From Clostridium thermobutyricum (GTDB lineage Bacteria > Bacillota > Clostridia > Ch29), in contig JAENYD010000013.1 in the NCBI GenBank assembly GCA_016842005.1, forward strand, positions 1-64,000: a stretch of 64,000 nt of DNA. The letters run 5' to 3'. Made by a program: the position numbers and the translations under genes. The notes below the pieces were generated by a model that made no database searches, was not told the DNA's origin, and saw only the letters and a program-made list of their open reading frames with translations. Every line of letters begins with the position of its first letter. Position 1 is the first letter of the stretch. Positions 1-8,032 of this stretch are shown piece by piece.

Positions 1-71
1 TGCTTGATTCAATTGTGTTGGTAATTTATTGGAACACTAAATGTGAAAAGAGACAATTCTGAAAAATATGG

Positions 72-99
72 TTGACATCCGGTTAAAATATGATATAGT
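72..99 (+). promoter_or_regulatory. sigma-A-type promoter
   Basis: A consensus -35 (TTGACA, 72-77) is followed after 16 bases by a near-consensus -10 (TATAGT, 94-99). It faces right, into a strong hairpin that starts only about 15 bases downstream, and no plus-strand gene follows. It may be a relic of a lost gene or may make a very short RNA. Motif match only. Confidence 0.5.
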
Positions 100-112
100 A
101 TATATAGAAAAT

Positions 113-140
113 AAAAAGTTGCCTTGACGGCAACTTTTTA
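113..140. terminator. bidirectional hairpin terminator
   Basis: An 8-bp perfect stem (AAGTTGCC / GGCAACTT) is flanked by A-run and T-run, so it can work in both directions. It lies just past the end of the truncated minus-strand kinase stub and directly after the plus-strand promoter at 72-99. Confidence 0.8.
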
Positions 141-143
141 TTT

Positions 144-470
144 TCATACATTATGGCCGGATATATGTACCGGTAATCTGACCGCCATCATAGCTGAAAG
201 GGAAAGAGGCTGTATTATGAGATGTCCGTTGGGTTGTCCAGCATTTTCTTTTACTTCAGGTATTTTAGCAACCGAGTTCGCTATATCCAAAGCATGTTTC
301 CCCAAATGTTCTTCAAATTTGGTGACAATGGTTCGTTCTATTATAATTCCTACAATTAATAATATTGTAAAGATTAGTATAATTTCTAATAAAAAAAGGT
401 TCAACGTTGAATTTTGTGGCCAAGAGATTTTTATCATGTAATTATTGCCAGTGGCTTTTGTGAAAATCAA
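144..470 (-). pseudogene. truncated sensor kinase N-terminus (DcuS/CitA-like)
   Basis: The 108-residue product has one transmembrane helix near residues 25-45, then a segment reading HALDIANSVAKIPEV. That resembles the start of the extracytoplasmic sensor domain of DcuS/CitA-type histidine kinases. The reading frame then loses family resemblance and stops, and no PAS, HisKA or HATPase region follows. Full-length relatives are about 500 residues. No clear Shine-Dalgarno site is seen; a second ATG lies at 437. I infer a decayed gene remnant. A genuine short membrane protein is the alternative. Confidence 0.45.
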
Positions 471-643
471 TATTTATAAGGGTTTCATAAAGCCATATGG
501 TATAATTTACATATCAAAAATTTATTGACACCCCATTTTTCACAAAAGTCGTTGGTGCACCTAAAAAAATTTTAAACTTTATCGGTTTCTTTTCCAATAA
601 CCTGTTCATAATTATCTTCCCCTCTCATGGCCTCAGCGGCAAC

Positions 644-688
644 TTAACGTATAAGATTTAAAGCAGCATGGATGTCTCCCTGAAAGTA
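644..688 (-). pseudogene. C-terminal scrap of TnpB-like transposon gene
   Basis: A short minus-strand frame reads YFQGDIHAALNLIR and stop. The motif DIHAALN-L-R matches the extreme C-terminus of IS200/IS605-family TnpB (OrfB) proteins, where it follows the last catalytic Asp. The frame is closed by a stop just upstream, so the rest of the gene is gone. With the kinase stub next door this marks an old insertion or deletion site. The call rests on one short motif. Confidence 0.45.
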
Positions 689-701
689 TTATATTAACCC
701 A

Positions 702-728
702 AAGAAAAACGAGGGCAAGCAATGCCCC
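702..728 (-). terminator. rho-independent terminator after aminotransferase
   Basis: On the minus strand a stem GGGCA / TGCCC with a 5-base loop is followed by a T-rich run. It lies about 50 bases past the stop of the aminotransferase gene. The 471-780 stretch otherwise holds only the TnpB scrap and AT-rich sequence. Confidence 0.6.
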
Positions 729-780
729 TTTTATACCATTAGAGGTTGGAAAACAGAATTCTCCCTGTTAAATTCTTCTT

Positions 781-1905
781 TTATTTCAATGGATTTTTTT
801 CCAGATAATCATCCAGTTCTTTCAGTATTACTGGAAGATTTGTTCTCCCCAGTCCTATCCTGAAGTGGTTGCCGTTAAAGTCAAAAATACTGGCCGGCAG
901 TATCATTATATTCTTCTCCCGCACAACTCTGTCCGAGAAATCATTTATTGATACACTGTCGTCCATTTTAGGAAAGGCTATTGAACCGGCCTTTGGTTCA
1001 ATCCAGGTAAACAGGCTGCTGTATTTGCCAAAAAACCGTTTTGTCGCCCCGATATTGTCCCGGATTATCCCGAGGTTCCTGCGGATAATCTGTTCCCTGT
1101 TTCTCAGGGCAATTATGGCCAGAATTTCACTGGGGGCACTGCCGCATATGGTTGTATAGTCCTTTAAAATCTCAAAGTCCTTCATCAAACCCTTGTCCCT
1201 GGTGGCCAGCCATCCCATTCTCAGTCCGGGAAGGCTGAATGTCTTGGACAGGCCAGAGAGAGAAATACCCTTATCATATATATCAGCAACGGCATCCAGC
1301 GTGTTTGACCGGTCATGTTCCAGCAGTCTGTACATTTCGTCCGAGAATATGTAAATGTCATGTTTTTCCGCAATTTCTACGATCCTGTCCAGCTCATCCT
1401 TTGAAGGCAGGTAGCCTGTGGGGTTGTGGGGAAAGTTGATGATAATGAGCCTTGTCTCTTCCTTTATACTTTCTTCCAGAAAATCAATATCAAGGTACCA
1501 CCGGTCATTCTTTAGGGTCACCGGCCACCTGGTTACCGAGCAGCCGATGGATCTGGCTATTTCGTACAATGACTGGTATGCCGGATCCACCGCAATAACA
1601 TTGTCACCTTCCTCCAGCAAGGCATTGACTGCAATAAAAATGCCTTCCTCCGGGACAGTTACTATGACATGATCAGCGGACAGACTGTTGTACAGACCGG
1701 ATATCTCTTCTCTCAGCAGAGGATGACCTCTGGATTCGGTATATCCCAGCTTCAGATTCTGCCACAATTCCTGGCTCTCCCCGTCAGCCATTTCGATCAA
1801 TTCTTTCATGGACAGACTTTCGCAGTCGGACGGGCTCAGCAAATACTTTGCACTGAATTCGTATACTGCAAAGTATCTTTCCAGTTTAAAAGGATTAATT
1901 CTCAA
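781..1905 (-). CDS. PLP-dependent class I/II aminotransferase
   Basis: Fold-type I pyridoxal-phosphate aminotransferase of 374 residues, the usual length. The PLP-binding Lys is in SGLSKTFSLPGLRMGW (about residue 220). Upstream lie the INFPHNPTG motif and the FSDEMY motif whose Asp contacts the pyridine nitrogen. The start is TTG behind GGGGGAGAATA. The substrate cannot be told; relatives act on aromatic, branched or alanine-type amino acids. It is the last gene before the decayed patch and follows the VIT1-like gene on the same strand with a 26-base gap, so the two may be cotranscribed. Confidence 0.9.
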   Translation of the reverse strand: MRINPFKLERYFAVYEFSAKYLLSPSDCESLSMKELIEMADGESQELWQNLKLGYTESRGHPLLREEISGLYNSLSADHVIVTVPEEGIFIAVNALLEEGDNVIAVDPAYQSLYEIARSIGCSVTRWPVTLKNDRWYLDIDFLEESIKEETRLIIINFPHNPTGYLPSKDELDRIVEIAEKHDIYIFSDEMYRLLEHDRSNTLDAVADIYDKGISLSGLSKTFSLPGLRMGWLATRDKGLMKDFEILKDYTTICGSAPSEILAIIALRNREQIIRRNLGIIRDNIGATKRFFGKYSSLFTWIEPKAGSIAFPKMDDSVSINDFSDRVVREKNIMILPASIFDFNGNHFRIGLGRTNLPVILKELDDYLEKNPLK

Positions 1906-1931
1906 TATTCTCCCCCCTGTTTTTCAGATAC

Positions 1932-2813
1932 TTAAATTTCAACACCCAGGAATATCCTGACAAAATAGCCTATCACAAATGAGAGCAGGGCAACTCCCAA
2001 ACTGATGGAAGCCATCTCCATAAATCTTTTCCTGAAATTCAAATCCTTTGCCACAGAAATATAATAGTTGAAGACAAAAATTATTATTACTGCGGCTGAA
2101 ATGGTTAGCCCCAGACTGAGAATATAATTGGCCGAGAGCAGGTACGGCAAGATCAGGAATATGACAGTAATAATGTAAGCACTGCCTGTATAAGCAGATG
2201 ATTTCAACGCATGCCCGTGGTCACTCTCGGATTTTGTAGACAGGTATTCTGAAGCCGCCATGGAAAGAGAGGCAGCAATACCGGTTATAAGCCCTGCCAG
2301 GGCAATCAGCCGGGTATTCCTCAATGCAAAGGTGAGCCCGGCAAGGGTGCCCGTCAGCTCAACCAGGGCATCATTAAGACCAAGCACCACAGACCCTACA
2401 TACTGCAAATGCTCTTCTTCCAGTAGATTTATAAGCTCCTTCTCGTGTTTATCCTCATCATTTATTATTGCACGGGCTTCCGGGATTGTGCCGGCAATAT
2501 ACTGGTACGCATCCTGGGCCCGTTCCTCCCCCATCTCCAGAAGCTTTATCCCAAAAGTCAGCCCAAGTATCCGTGCTATCCAGAAAAATCTGAATATCTT
2601 CCACCTGTCCGGCTTTACTTCCTTTCCCGAATACTTCTTCCAGAAATTATAATGCTTCAATTCATCGTTGCCTATATCCTTCAACACTTTGCTGTTCCCG
2701 GGGTCCTTTGTTATCCTGGACAGCCTTGAATATATATAATACTCGGTTATTTCATTCCTTTGTGCCTTCAGTATCATATTCATCATATCTTCACTGATAT
2801 TTATTTCTTCCAT
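1932..2813 (-). CDS. Ferritin-like/VIT1-CCC1 family membrane protein
   Basis: A two-part protein of 293 residues. Residues 1-135 form a rubrerythrin-like helical domain with di-iron ligand candidates (NEITEYY, GNDELKH, EERAQDAY, EDKHEKE). Residues 136-293 carry about five transmembrane helices with the VIT1/CCC1 signature (GLNDALVELTG, SMAASEYLSTKSE). Relatives such as MbfA export or move Fe2+/Mn2+ and use the ferritin-like part to sense or oxidise iron. It likely works in the cytoplasmic membrane in iron or manganese homeostasis. Substrate is inferred from the family. Confidence 0.88.
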   Translation of the reverse strand: MEEINISEDMMNMILKAQRNEITEYYIYSRLSRITKDPGNSKVLKDIGNDELKHYNFWKKYSGKEVKPDRWKIFRFFWIARILGLTFGIKLLEMGEERAQDAYQYIAGTIPEARAIINDEDKHEKELINLLEEEHLQYVGSVVLGLNDALVELTGTLAGLTFALRNTRLIALAGLITGIAASLSMAASEYLSTKSESDHGHALKSSAYTGSAYIITVIFLILPYLLSANYILSLGLTISAAVIIIFVFNYYISVAKDLNFRKRFMEMASISLGVALLSFVIGYFVRIFLGVEI

Positions 2814-2846
2814 GCCTTAACAGAGCTCCTTCCTGAACTGTCCCGT

Positions 2847-3497
2847 TTAAGTATTTTTTAGGTAAATTTCTATTCTCTCCTTGTTTCTCCCAAGGCTTTT
2901 CCCTCTTTTGAGAAAAATCTCCCCTATTTCCCCTGTTTTTCTTAGATGAGTACCGCTGCAGGGCACTTTTCCGAACCCTTCTATCATCCAGTACCTTAAT
3001 TCTTTTTCTTCATCTTCAAACTCACTGATTATATCGAGATCGTTTTTTATCAACTCCCTCGCCCTGTCTTCCAGAAAAGGAAATATTTCAGATATATTAC
3101 CTTCCCAGATGAAATCAAGTCTTGCTTTATCTTCTGTTATATTAGCCCCTATTTTTTCCGGCCTGCCGAAATGCTGATTAACCAGCTCCAGTATTATTTC
3201 GGCTGCAAAATGCAGTTTCATTATTTTATATCTTTTATCCCAGTCTATCTTAACGATGACTTTATCCCCTGCCCTTAGACCGTGACCCTGCTCTAGGGTG
3301 TAATATATTTCCCTGCCGCATAAATTCGCATCCAATATCCTGTATCCGTCTATTGTCCCTGAATCGGATGCCTGGCCTCCCGAGAAAGCAAAAGCGATGG
3401 TCCGGTCCAGGGTAATAACATTGTCTTCCTGTCCTGTTACTGTGGCACTAACCTCTCTTAAATACGGATCTTCCCAAAAAATTTTCTTAGCAGCCAT
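2847..3497 (-). CDS. AlaX-type alanyl-tRNA editing protein
   Basis: A stand-alone homologue of the AlaRS editing domain, which removes Ser or Gly wrongly attached to tRNA-Ala. The 216 residues contain the N-terminal SGGQASDSGTI motif and the zinc-binding pair near residue 180 (CSGTH). The first zinc motif reads HFAAE, where the classical form is HxxxH, so one ligand His is replaced by Glu. It starts at ATG with GGAG upstream. Family assignment is firm; activity with HxxxE is an inference. Confidence 0.85.
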   Translation of the reverse strand: MAAKKIFWEDPYLREVSATVTGQEDNVITLDRTIAFAFSGGQASDSGTIDGYRILDANLCGREIYYTLEQGHGLRAGDKVIVKIDWDKRYKIMKLHFAAEIILELVNQHFGRPEKIGANITEDKARLDFIWEGNISEIFPFLEDRARELIKNDLDIISEFEDEEKELRYWMIEGFGKVPCSGTHLRKTGEIGEIFLKRGKSLGRNKERIEIYLKNT

Positions 3498-3592
3498 AAT
3501 ATCACTCCTTAAACTTTATCTTATCTGACCGCTCTTAGACTCTTTTTTCTGAGGAGACAATCAATAATCCGCACTCTTTACCTTTTATTCTA

Positions 3593-4243
3593 TCAATTAA
3601 AATCGTTGGCAACCTTCAAGTAATTCACATCTGCCAGGATCCTATGTACTATAAATTTTTCTATACCTGTCAGGTCTTCTTTTTTACTCAGCTCCAGGTA
3701 GTATTCCTCAAATTCGTTAATCTCCTTTATATCACATCCCATAAACAGTTCTCCCGCCAGGAGATAAATGATACCGCCAATCTTGTACCTGTCAGTCTTT
3801 TTCAACGCCTCCAGAAAATCGTCGGCACCGTATTCTTTGTACAGTTGGTAAAGCCGGTATCCGTACCCTTCCGCATAAGCCCCATCAATCCTGCTGTAGT
3901 AAGCGTCAAACAACTGTGACAGATCCCCGGTATTTATCTTATTGAAAAAATCCTCATCGAACTCCCTTCCGTTTTGTACTACATTCTCCCCAGCATTATC
4001 AATAAGCTGGTTCAGCCTTTCCAGCTCTGATTGCCTGTCCCGGATTTCTTCTTCTATCCCTGCCAGTTCATTTTGTCTCTGTTCCAATTCCAGTTTTATG
4101 TTTTCCAGTTCAATCTCATTCTCCTGTTGTTCATTCAATAATGCTTTATCCGTGCAGCCGGCTGCTGTAAATGATAATAATATTAATAAAATAATCCATT
4201 TGCATTTTTTGTTCCTTATAGCCCCTCCTACCTTTCTCCTCAT
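3593..4243 (-). CDS. Lipoprotein with coiled coil, unknown function
   Basis: No family recognised. The N-terminus has a basic stretch, a hydrophobic helix and the lipobox FTAAGC, so the mature protein should be a lipid-anchored extracytoplasmic protein starting at Cys. Residues about 38-80 are Glu/Gln-rich heptads, a likely coiled coil. The remainder is alpha-helical and acidic without a known motif. The second ATG is preferred because AAAGG then lies 9 bases upstream. It is monocistronic by spacing. Confidence 0.7.
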   Translation of the reverse strand: MRRKVGGAIRNKKCKWIILLILLSFTAAGCTDKALLNEQQENEIELENIKLELEQRQNELAGIEEEIRDRQSELERLNQLIDNAGENVVQNGREFDEDFFNKINTGDLSQLFDAYYSRIDGAYAEGYGYRLYQLYKEYGADDFLEALKKTDRYKIGGIIYLLAGELFMGCDIKEINEFEEYYLELSKKEDLTGIEKFIVHRILADVNYLKVANDFN

Positions 4244-4374
4244 GATTACCATCCTTTAAGCTAATCTGCAGTAATGGGCCTTACCAAAGTGTAAACCCCA
4301 TACTCCTCCTCTTTCCTATTAAAACAGTAATACTTCAGCCGTTTATTTTCAACGGTAAGTTAGCTTCGCCAAAT

Positions 4375-4743
4375 CTATTTCATATCCGTTTTCTCTTGTT
4401 CGTTACTCCCGCTGTTCCTGTATTTAATTATTTTAATATCCTCAATGGTTATCAGGCCTTCGGTTACGGTTTCATTTAAAAACGGCATTATTTTTTCAAT
4501 ATATTCGATGCTGTCTACCATATCTATTAATACCGGCAAATCAGATGATAATGTCAGGACGCGGGCACTGTGAACTCTACTGTTGGCGCCGAACCCTTCA
4601 ATCCCTCTGAAAACTGTAGCACCGGCCAGACCCAGTTCTTTTGCTTTAAGCACTATAGCATGATATAAAGGTTTTCCTTTGTATTTATCGTTCTCTCCAA
4701 TGTAAATCCGCAATCTACGGGCATCTCCACTAATCTTAGCCAC
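4375..4743 (-). CDS. DUF190 family protein, CrcB partner
   Basis: A 122-residue cytoplasmic protein of the DUF190 family, with LRIYIGENDKYKGKPLYHAI at the start and FRGIEGFG in the middle. DUF190 genes are repeatedly found next to crcB; the fold is PII/GlnB-like, suggesting a regulatory role, but no biochemical function is established that I know of. It begins 16 bases after crcB and must share the fluoride-riboswitch transcript. Confidence 0.85.
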   Translation of the reverse strand: MAKISGDARRLRIYIGENDKYKGKPLYHAIVLKAKELGLAGATVFRGIEGFGANSRVHSARVLTLSSDLPVLIDMVDSIEYIEKIMPFLNETVTEGLITIEDIKIIKYRNSGSNEQEKTDMK

Positions 4744-4759
4744 TTTTTATAATCCTCCC

Positions 4760-5149
4760 TTACGGTTTACTGATTAAATTTGAAAAAGTCATACCTAGCC
4801 AGACTGCAAGCAGTCCCACAATCACACTAAAAACAATATTTGTCAATGCAATTTTTATATTGTTTTCCCTGATAATATTCAGGGTCTCCAGGCTGAATGT
4901 AGAAAAAGTAGTGAATGCACCTATAAACCCGACATTTACCGCTGTTCGTATTTGCGGTGATAAAACGGATTTGTCCAGGGTCAGCGTATAAAATACACCT
5001 AGCACAAAACATCCTGCGACATTTACGATGAACGTCCCATACGGGAAAACGCTTTGATACTTGTTATTCACCCACATAGAGACAATGTACCTGCCTGTGG
5101 CTCCCAATGCTCCGCCCAACGCTACATATAGATAATTCAAATAGCACAT
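4760..5149 (-). CDS. crcB: Fluoride channel CrcB/Fluc
   Basis: A small four-helix membrane protein (129 residues) that works as a dual-topology dimer exporting F-. Family marks are GGALGATGRY at the start, FPYGTFIVNVAGCFVLG in helix 2, and GFIGAFTTFSTFS in the broken helix that holds the Na+ site and the Phe box. It is translated from ATG behind AAAGGAG. A fluoride riboswitch sits directly upstream, so expression should rise with fluoride. Only one crcB copy is visible; a homodimer is implied unless another copy exists elsewhere. Confidence 0.95.
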   Translation of the reverse strand: MCYLNYLYVALGGALGATGRYIVSMWVNNKYQSVFPYGTFIVNVAGCFVLGVFYTLTLDKSVLSPQIRTAVNVGFIGAFTTFSTFSLETLNIIRENNIKIALTNIVFSVIVGLLAVWLGMTFSNLISKP

Positions 5150-5169
5150 TGATTTGCTCCTTTCTGAAA

Positions 5170-5242
5170 TCTTAAAACTCCTGCCAGTCCGGTAGGAGCC
5201 ATTAGCTTTAAAAAGCGGTTTTGACGGCGAGCTCCATCGCCA
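5170..5242 (-). promoter_or_regulatory. Fluoride riboswitch (crcB motif)
   Basis: On the minus strand the leader carries the conserved 5' block GGCGATGGAGCTCGCC, then AACCGCTTTTTAAAGCTAATG and GCTCCTACCGG, ending in a CTCCTACC/GGCAGGAG pairing. This order matches the crcB motif RNA, whose pseudoknot binds F-. It lies 20 bases before the crcB start codon, so it may act on translation or transcription. Confidence 0.93.
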
Positions 5243-5281
5243 GTATTTTTTATATATATTATGAATAGCTTGATTATGCGT

Positions 5282-5431
5282 TTACTTATTTTTACTCAAC
5301 ATTTTTACAATAAAGCTCTTTTCTCTTCTGCAGTATGGCAGATTGTTCCTGTCTCTATGATAAGCTTCGCATTTCTCACAATCCCCATCTCTTTTGCACC
5401 TGGTCTTGGGACAAGAACATTCTTTATACAT
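5282..5431 (-). CDS. Small Cys-rich protein, unknown function
   Basis: A 49-residue frame starting at ATG with GGGAG 9 bases upstream. The spacing CSCP...C...GDCEKCEAYH...YC gives seven cysteines and a His in the first 35 residues, which looks like a small metal-binding fold. I recall similar unnamed mini-proteins in Clostridia and archaea. It lies 32 bases after the flavodoxin-like gene on the same strand, so it is probably cotranscribed and may be a redox or metal partner. Confidence 0.65.
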   Translation of the reverse strand: MYKECSCPKTRCKRDGDCEKCEAYHRDRNNLPYCRREKSFIVKMLSKNK

Positions 5432-5463
5432 TATGCAATACTCCCATATAAACTATACTGGTT

Positions 5464-5985
5464 CTACCGGGTGACATATGTGATTATTTCTCTTATATTA
5501 TCCTTTCTTGTAAAATCTACCGGTATGTCATAGGCCGCAAGCATTCCTCTCTCATCGGGTGTCAGTTCCTTTTTCTTCTTCAGGTTCCATTTCAGCAATG
5601 TCATAAGAATTTTATCAACCGGCTTCAGCTTAGTGTAATCAAAACCACCGCGCAGGTAAAAAAACTTTATGTATTTCTGCTGTTCATCAGTGAAGTTTTT
5701 ATCTCTAACTTCTCTTATGACCTCTTCCCGGGAAGGAGATGCCCCTGTTGCAAAAACAACAACCTTTTTCCCTTTAAGCAGATCAATATTTTTGGTTATC
5801 AGTTTCACTCCGTTGATACCCACGGCATACAAACCGCCTCCGTAAATCACGACATCGTAGTCTGTCAGCATATGCGCAGTAACCTTGGAGCCTTCAAAAA
5901 TATCCGCCGATAACTCTTCTGCAATCCATTCCGCATATTTCTGCGCAAACCCTGTTTTCGATCTGTAAATTACCACACTTTTCAT
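5464..5985 (-). CDS. Flavodoxin-domain protein (HemG-like)
   Basis: A 173-residue flavodoxin-fold protein. The FMN phosphate loop is YRSKTGFAQKYAEW near the N-terminus, followed by DVVIYGGGLYAVGING and VVVFATGASP. It resembles the flavodoxin_5/HemG-like group of FMN oxidoreductases, which pass electrons to quinones or proteins; the substrate is unknown. ATG at 5985 is preferred over the upstream GTG because AAAGGTGAG then has normal spacing. It probably leads a two-gene unit with the Cys-rich mini-protein. Confidence 0.8.
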   Translation of the reverse strand: MKSVVIYRSKTGFAQKYAEWIAEELSADIFEGSKVTAHMLTDYDVVIYGGGLYAVGINGVKLITKNIDLLKGKKVVVFATGASPSREEVIREVRDKNFTDEQQKYIKFFYLRGGFDYTKLKPVDKILMTLLKWNLKKKKELTPDERGMLAAYDIPVDFTRKDNIREIITYVTR

Positions 5986-6068
5986 TTTTCTCACCTTTCC
6001 ACTTGGAATTGTAAAACGAAACTTATATCAATGGAGGTTTTCCCTATCTTCCACTCCTTTGATGAATT

Positions 6069-6518
6069 TTATTTTCTGTTATTATTGACTTCTAACACCC
6101 GTTCCTCCAGTATGTTAAATTTTTCTATGAATGGTTCCATACCTATAATTTCTTCTTTAGACAGACCTTTTGTCTCAAAAATAATTTCACCGTCTATGGT
6201 GAGACTTTGCTCTGATGGTAAGGTTCCGTTTACTATGACCTTGTTCTCTTTGTTCTCCACTCTTTTAAGAAAGTCGCTTCCTAAAACAGGCTGGATTGAT
6301 ATGATATTATAATCGCTTTTATCATAATTCTGTATTGTTACTGAATATCTGTATGATTGCCTTTCAAAATTGTCTTCCTCGCCTTTAACAGCCCCTAGCG
6401 AACTGACCATACCAATAATCTTGATGCCTTCTTTCATTGTCCTGTTTTCCCCCTGGCTATAGCACCCTGTTAGACTTACCATCAACAATACAACCAGTAA
6501 AAGCGTTAGTTTTTTCAT
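6069..6518 (-). CDS. Putative lipoprotein, unknown function
   Basis: A 149-residue secreted lipoprotein with a 15-residue hydrophobic signal and the lipobox SLTGC. The mature part has alternating beta-type sequence (YRYSVTIQNYDKSDYNIISIQP) like an immunoglobulin-type or FxLYD-like extracytoplasmic domain, but no firm family match. GGGAGG lies upstream of ATG. It stands alone between the flavodoxin unit and the iadA terminator. Confidence 0.6.
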   Translation of the reverse strand: MKKLTLLLVVLLMVSLTGCYSQGENRTMKEGIKIIGMVSSLGAVKGEEDNFERQSYRYSVTIQNYDKSDYNIISIQPVLGSDFLKRVENKENKVIVNGTLPSEQSLTIDGEIIFETKGLSKEEIIGMEPFIEKFNILEERVLEVNNNRK

Positions 6519-6708
6519 TTATGCCTCCCTATTCTCCAATTTTTGATTGGTTTATTATAATCATATATTATGCGCACAAAGCCCTATTTAAGTATAAAAT
6601 AAAAAATACCTCATTGTAAAATAAAATGTAACAAAACAAAAAAAATAGAACCCCCGGCAAGAAACTCGGTATAATATCAAATTGCTACAAAAAAAGATTT
6701 TGAAAACC

Positions 6709-6746
6709 AAATGGTATCATGAGGAATCCTCCCCGTGATACCATTT
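6709..6746 (-). terminator. terminator hairpin after iadA
   Basis: An 11-bp inverted repeat (AAATGGTATCA / TGATACCATTT) about 60 bases beyond the iadA stop. The T-tract is imperfect (GGTTTTC). The surrounding 6519-6807 gap holds only AT-rich sequence and this hairpin. Confidence 0.6.
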
Positions 6747-6807
6747 CACCCGACTGCTGCCTGGCAGGTATGATTGGCGGGTTAAGTCAACATCATTCTA
6801 CATATAT

Positions 6808-7980
6808 CTATTCAAAAGTTCCTTTTTTTACAGGCACTCCGTCTTTGACTAAATATCTTCCTTTACCGAAAACATGAGTAATGTCCAGGTTATTATCAAG
6901 TACCGTAATATCAGCATCGCTTCCTATTTTCAGGCAACCTTTCTGGGGATATAATTTTAAAGACTTTGCAGGATTCCGGGTCAATACCTTTAAGGCGTCC
7001 GAAATATCAACCCCCTCATCCTTAATCAGGTCTTTAAACTCTTCATAAAGTGAATCTTGCTTCGCTACCAGTAACCCGGCTATTTGACCTTTCTCATCAA
7101 AAAGAGGCATACTGCCATTACCATCCGAACTCATGGTAATAGATTCAATCTTAACACCTTTATCAAGACAGTATTTAATAGCCTTTGAAGGTTTTATGGA
7201 TTTTCTGGCACCCGATTTAGGACTTACTCCTGATGTAATATCTATTATACCGCCCATTTTAGCGAACTTTATGCCATCTTCCAGCAAATATGGATTCCGG
7301 TTGATATGAGTAGGAGTAAATTGTGTTATGGGGATTTCAGTCTCTTCTATTATCTCAAACACAATACCTAATTTACGTTGCCCATCTCCCACATGAAGGT
7401 GTAAAACACCAGCCTTACCACTTAAAATACCTCCTACTCTAACTTCTGCCGCAAGTCTTGTAATATCTTCTCTGGTAGGTTGTGCGGAACGATGATCCGA
7501 AATAGCTATCTCTCCACATCCCAATACCTTGTCTATAAGTATAAGGTCATCTCTCACATTTTGGGTTATAGTACGTGTTGGTACTTCATAAGAGCCGGTA
7601 TAAATATATGCAGATATACCCTCCTCTTCAAGGGCCCTTGCCTTTGCCAGAAGAGATGTCATATGTCTTGTGGTGCCATCGGTACCCAGACATCCTACCA
7701 CAGTTGTAATACCCGCTCTTATCACTCCGCTCAAAACCACTTCAGGGGTCCTAGAAGCATAACCCGCTTCTCCTCCGCCCCCTATCAGGTGTACATGCTG
7801 ATCAATAAATCCAGGTACTATATATTTGCCTTTGACGTCTATTACTTCAACATCACCGTAATCCGGTAAAGGAGATATATTATCCGCAATATTAACTACT
7901 TTGTTTGCTGCGATTAAAAGGTCCTGTTCTCCTCTATCCTCAGGTGCCAGTACCCTGCCACCTTTCAATATCTTAAACAA
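6808..7980 (-). CDS. iadA: Isoaspartyl dipeptidase (beta-aspartyl peptidase)
   Basis: An amidohydrolase-superfamily metalloenzyme of 390 residues that cleaves beta-aspartyl dipeptides formed from damaged proteins. The binuclear Zn site is seen as DQHVHLIGGGG (HxH), with GVLHLHVGDG and ISDHRSAQP farther on, and SSDGNGSMP near the C-terminal part. Translation starts at TTG behind GGAGGTGTAGCCG. It follows the NhaC gene by 52 bases and should be under the same sigma-54 promoter. This pairing suggests uptake and use of peptide-derived aspartate or linked Na+ cycling. Confidence 0.93.
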   Translation of the reverse strand: MFKILKGGRVLAPEDRGEQDLLIAANKVVNIADNISPLPDYGDVEVIDVKGKYIVPGFIDQHVHLIGGGGEAGYASRTPEVVLSGVIRAGITTVVGCLGTDGTTRHMTSLLAKARALEEEGISAYIYTGSYEVPTRTITQNVRDDLILIDKVLGCGEIAISDHRSAQPTREDITRLAAEVRVGGILSGKAGVLHLHVGDGQRKLGIVFEIIEETEIPITQFTPTHINRNPYLLEDGIKFAKMGGIIDITSGVSPKSGARKSIKPSKAIKYCLDKGVKIESITMSSDGNGSMPLFDEKGQIAGLLVAKQDSLYEEFKDLIKDEGVDISDALKVLTRNPAKSLKLYPQKGCLKIGSDADITVLDNNLDITHVFGKGRYLVKDGVPVKKGTFE

Positions 7981-8032
7981 CGGCTACACCTCCAAGAAGT
8001 AGATAACTCAAGTGTTATGGTTTTTTAGTATA

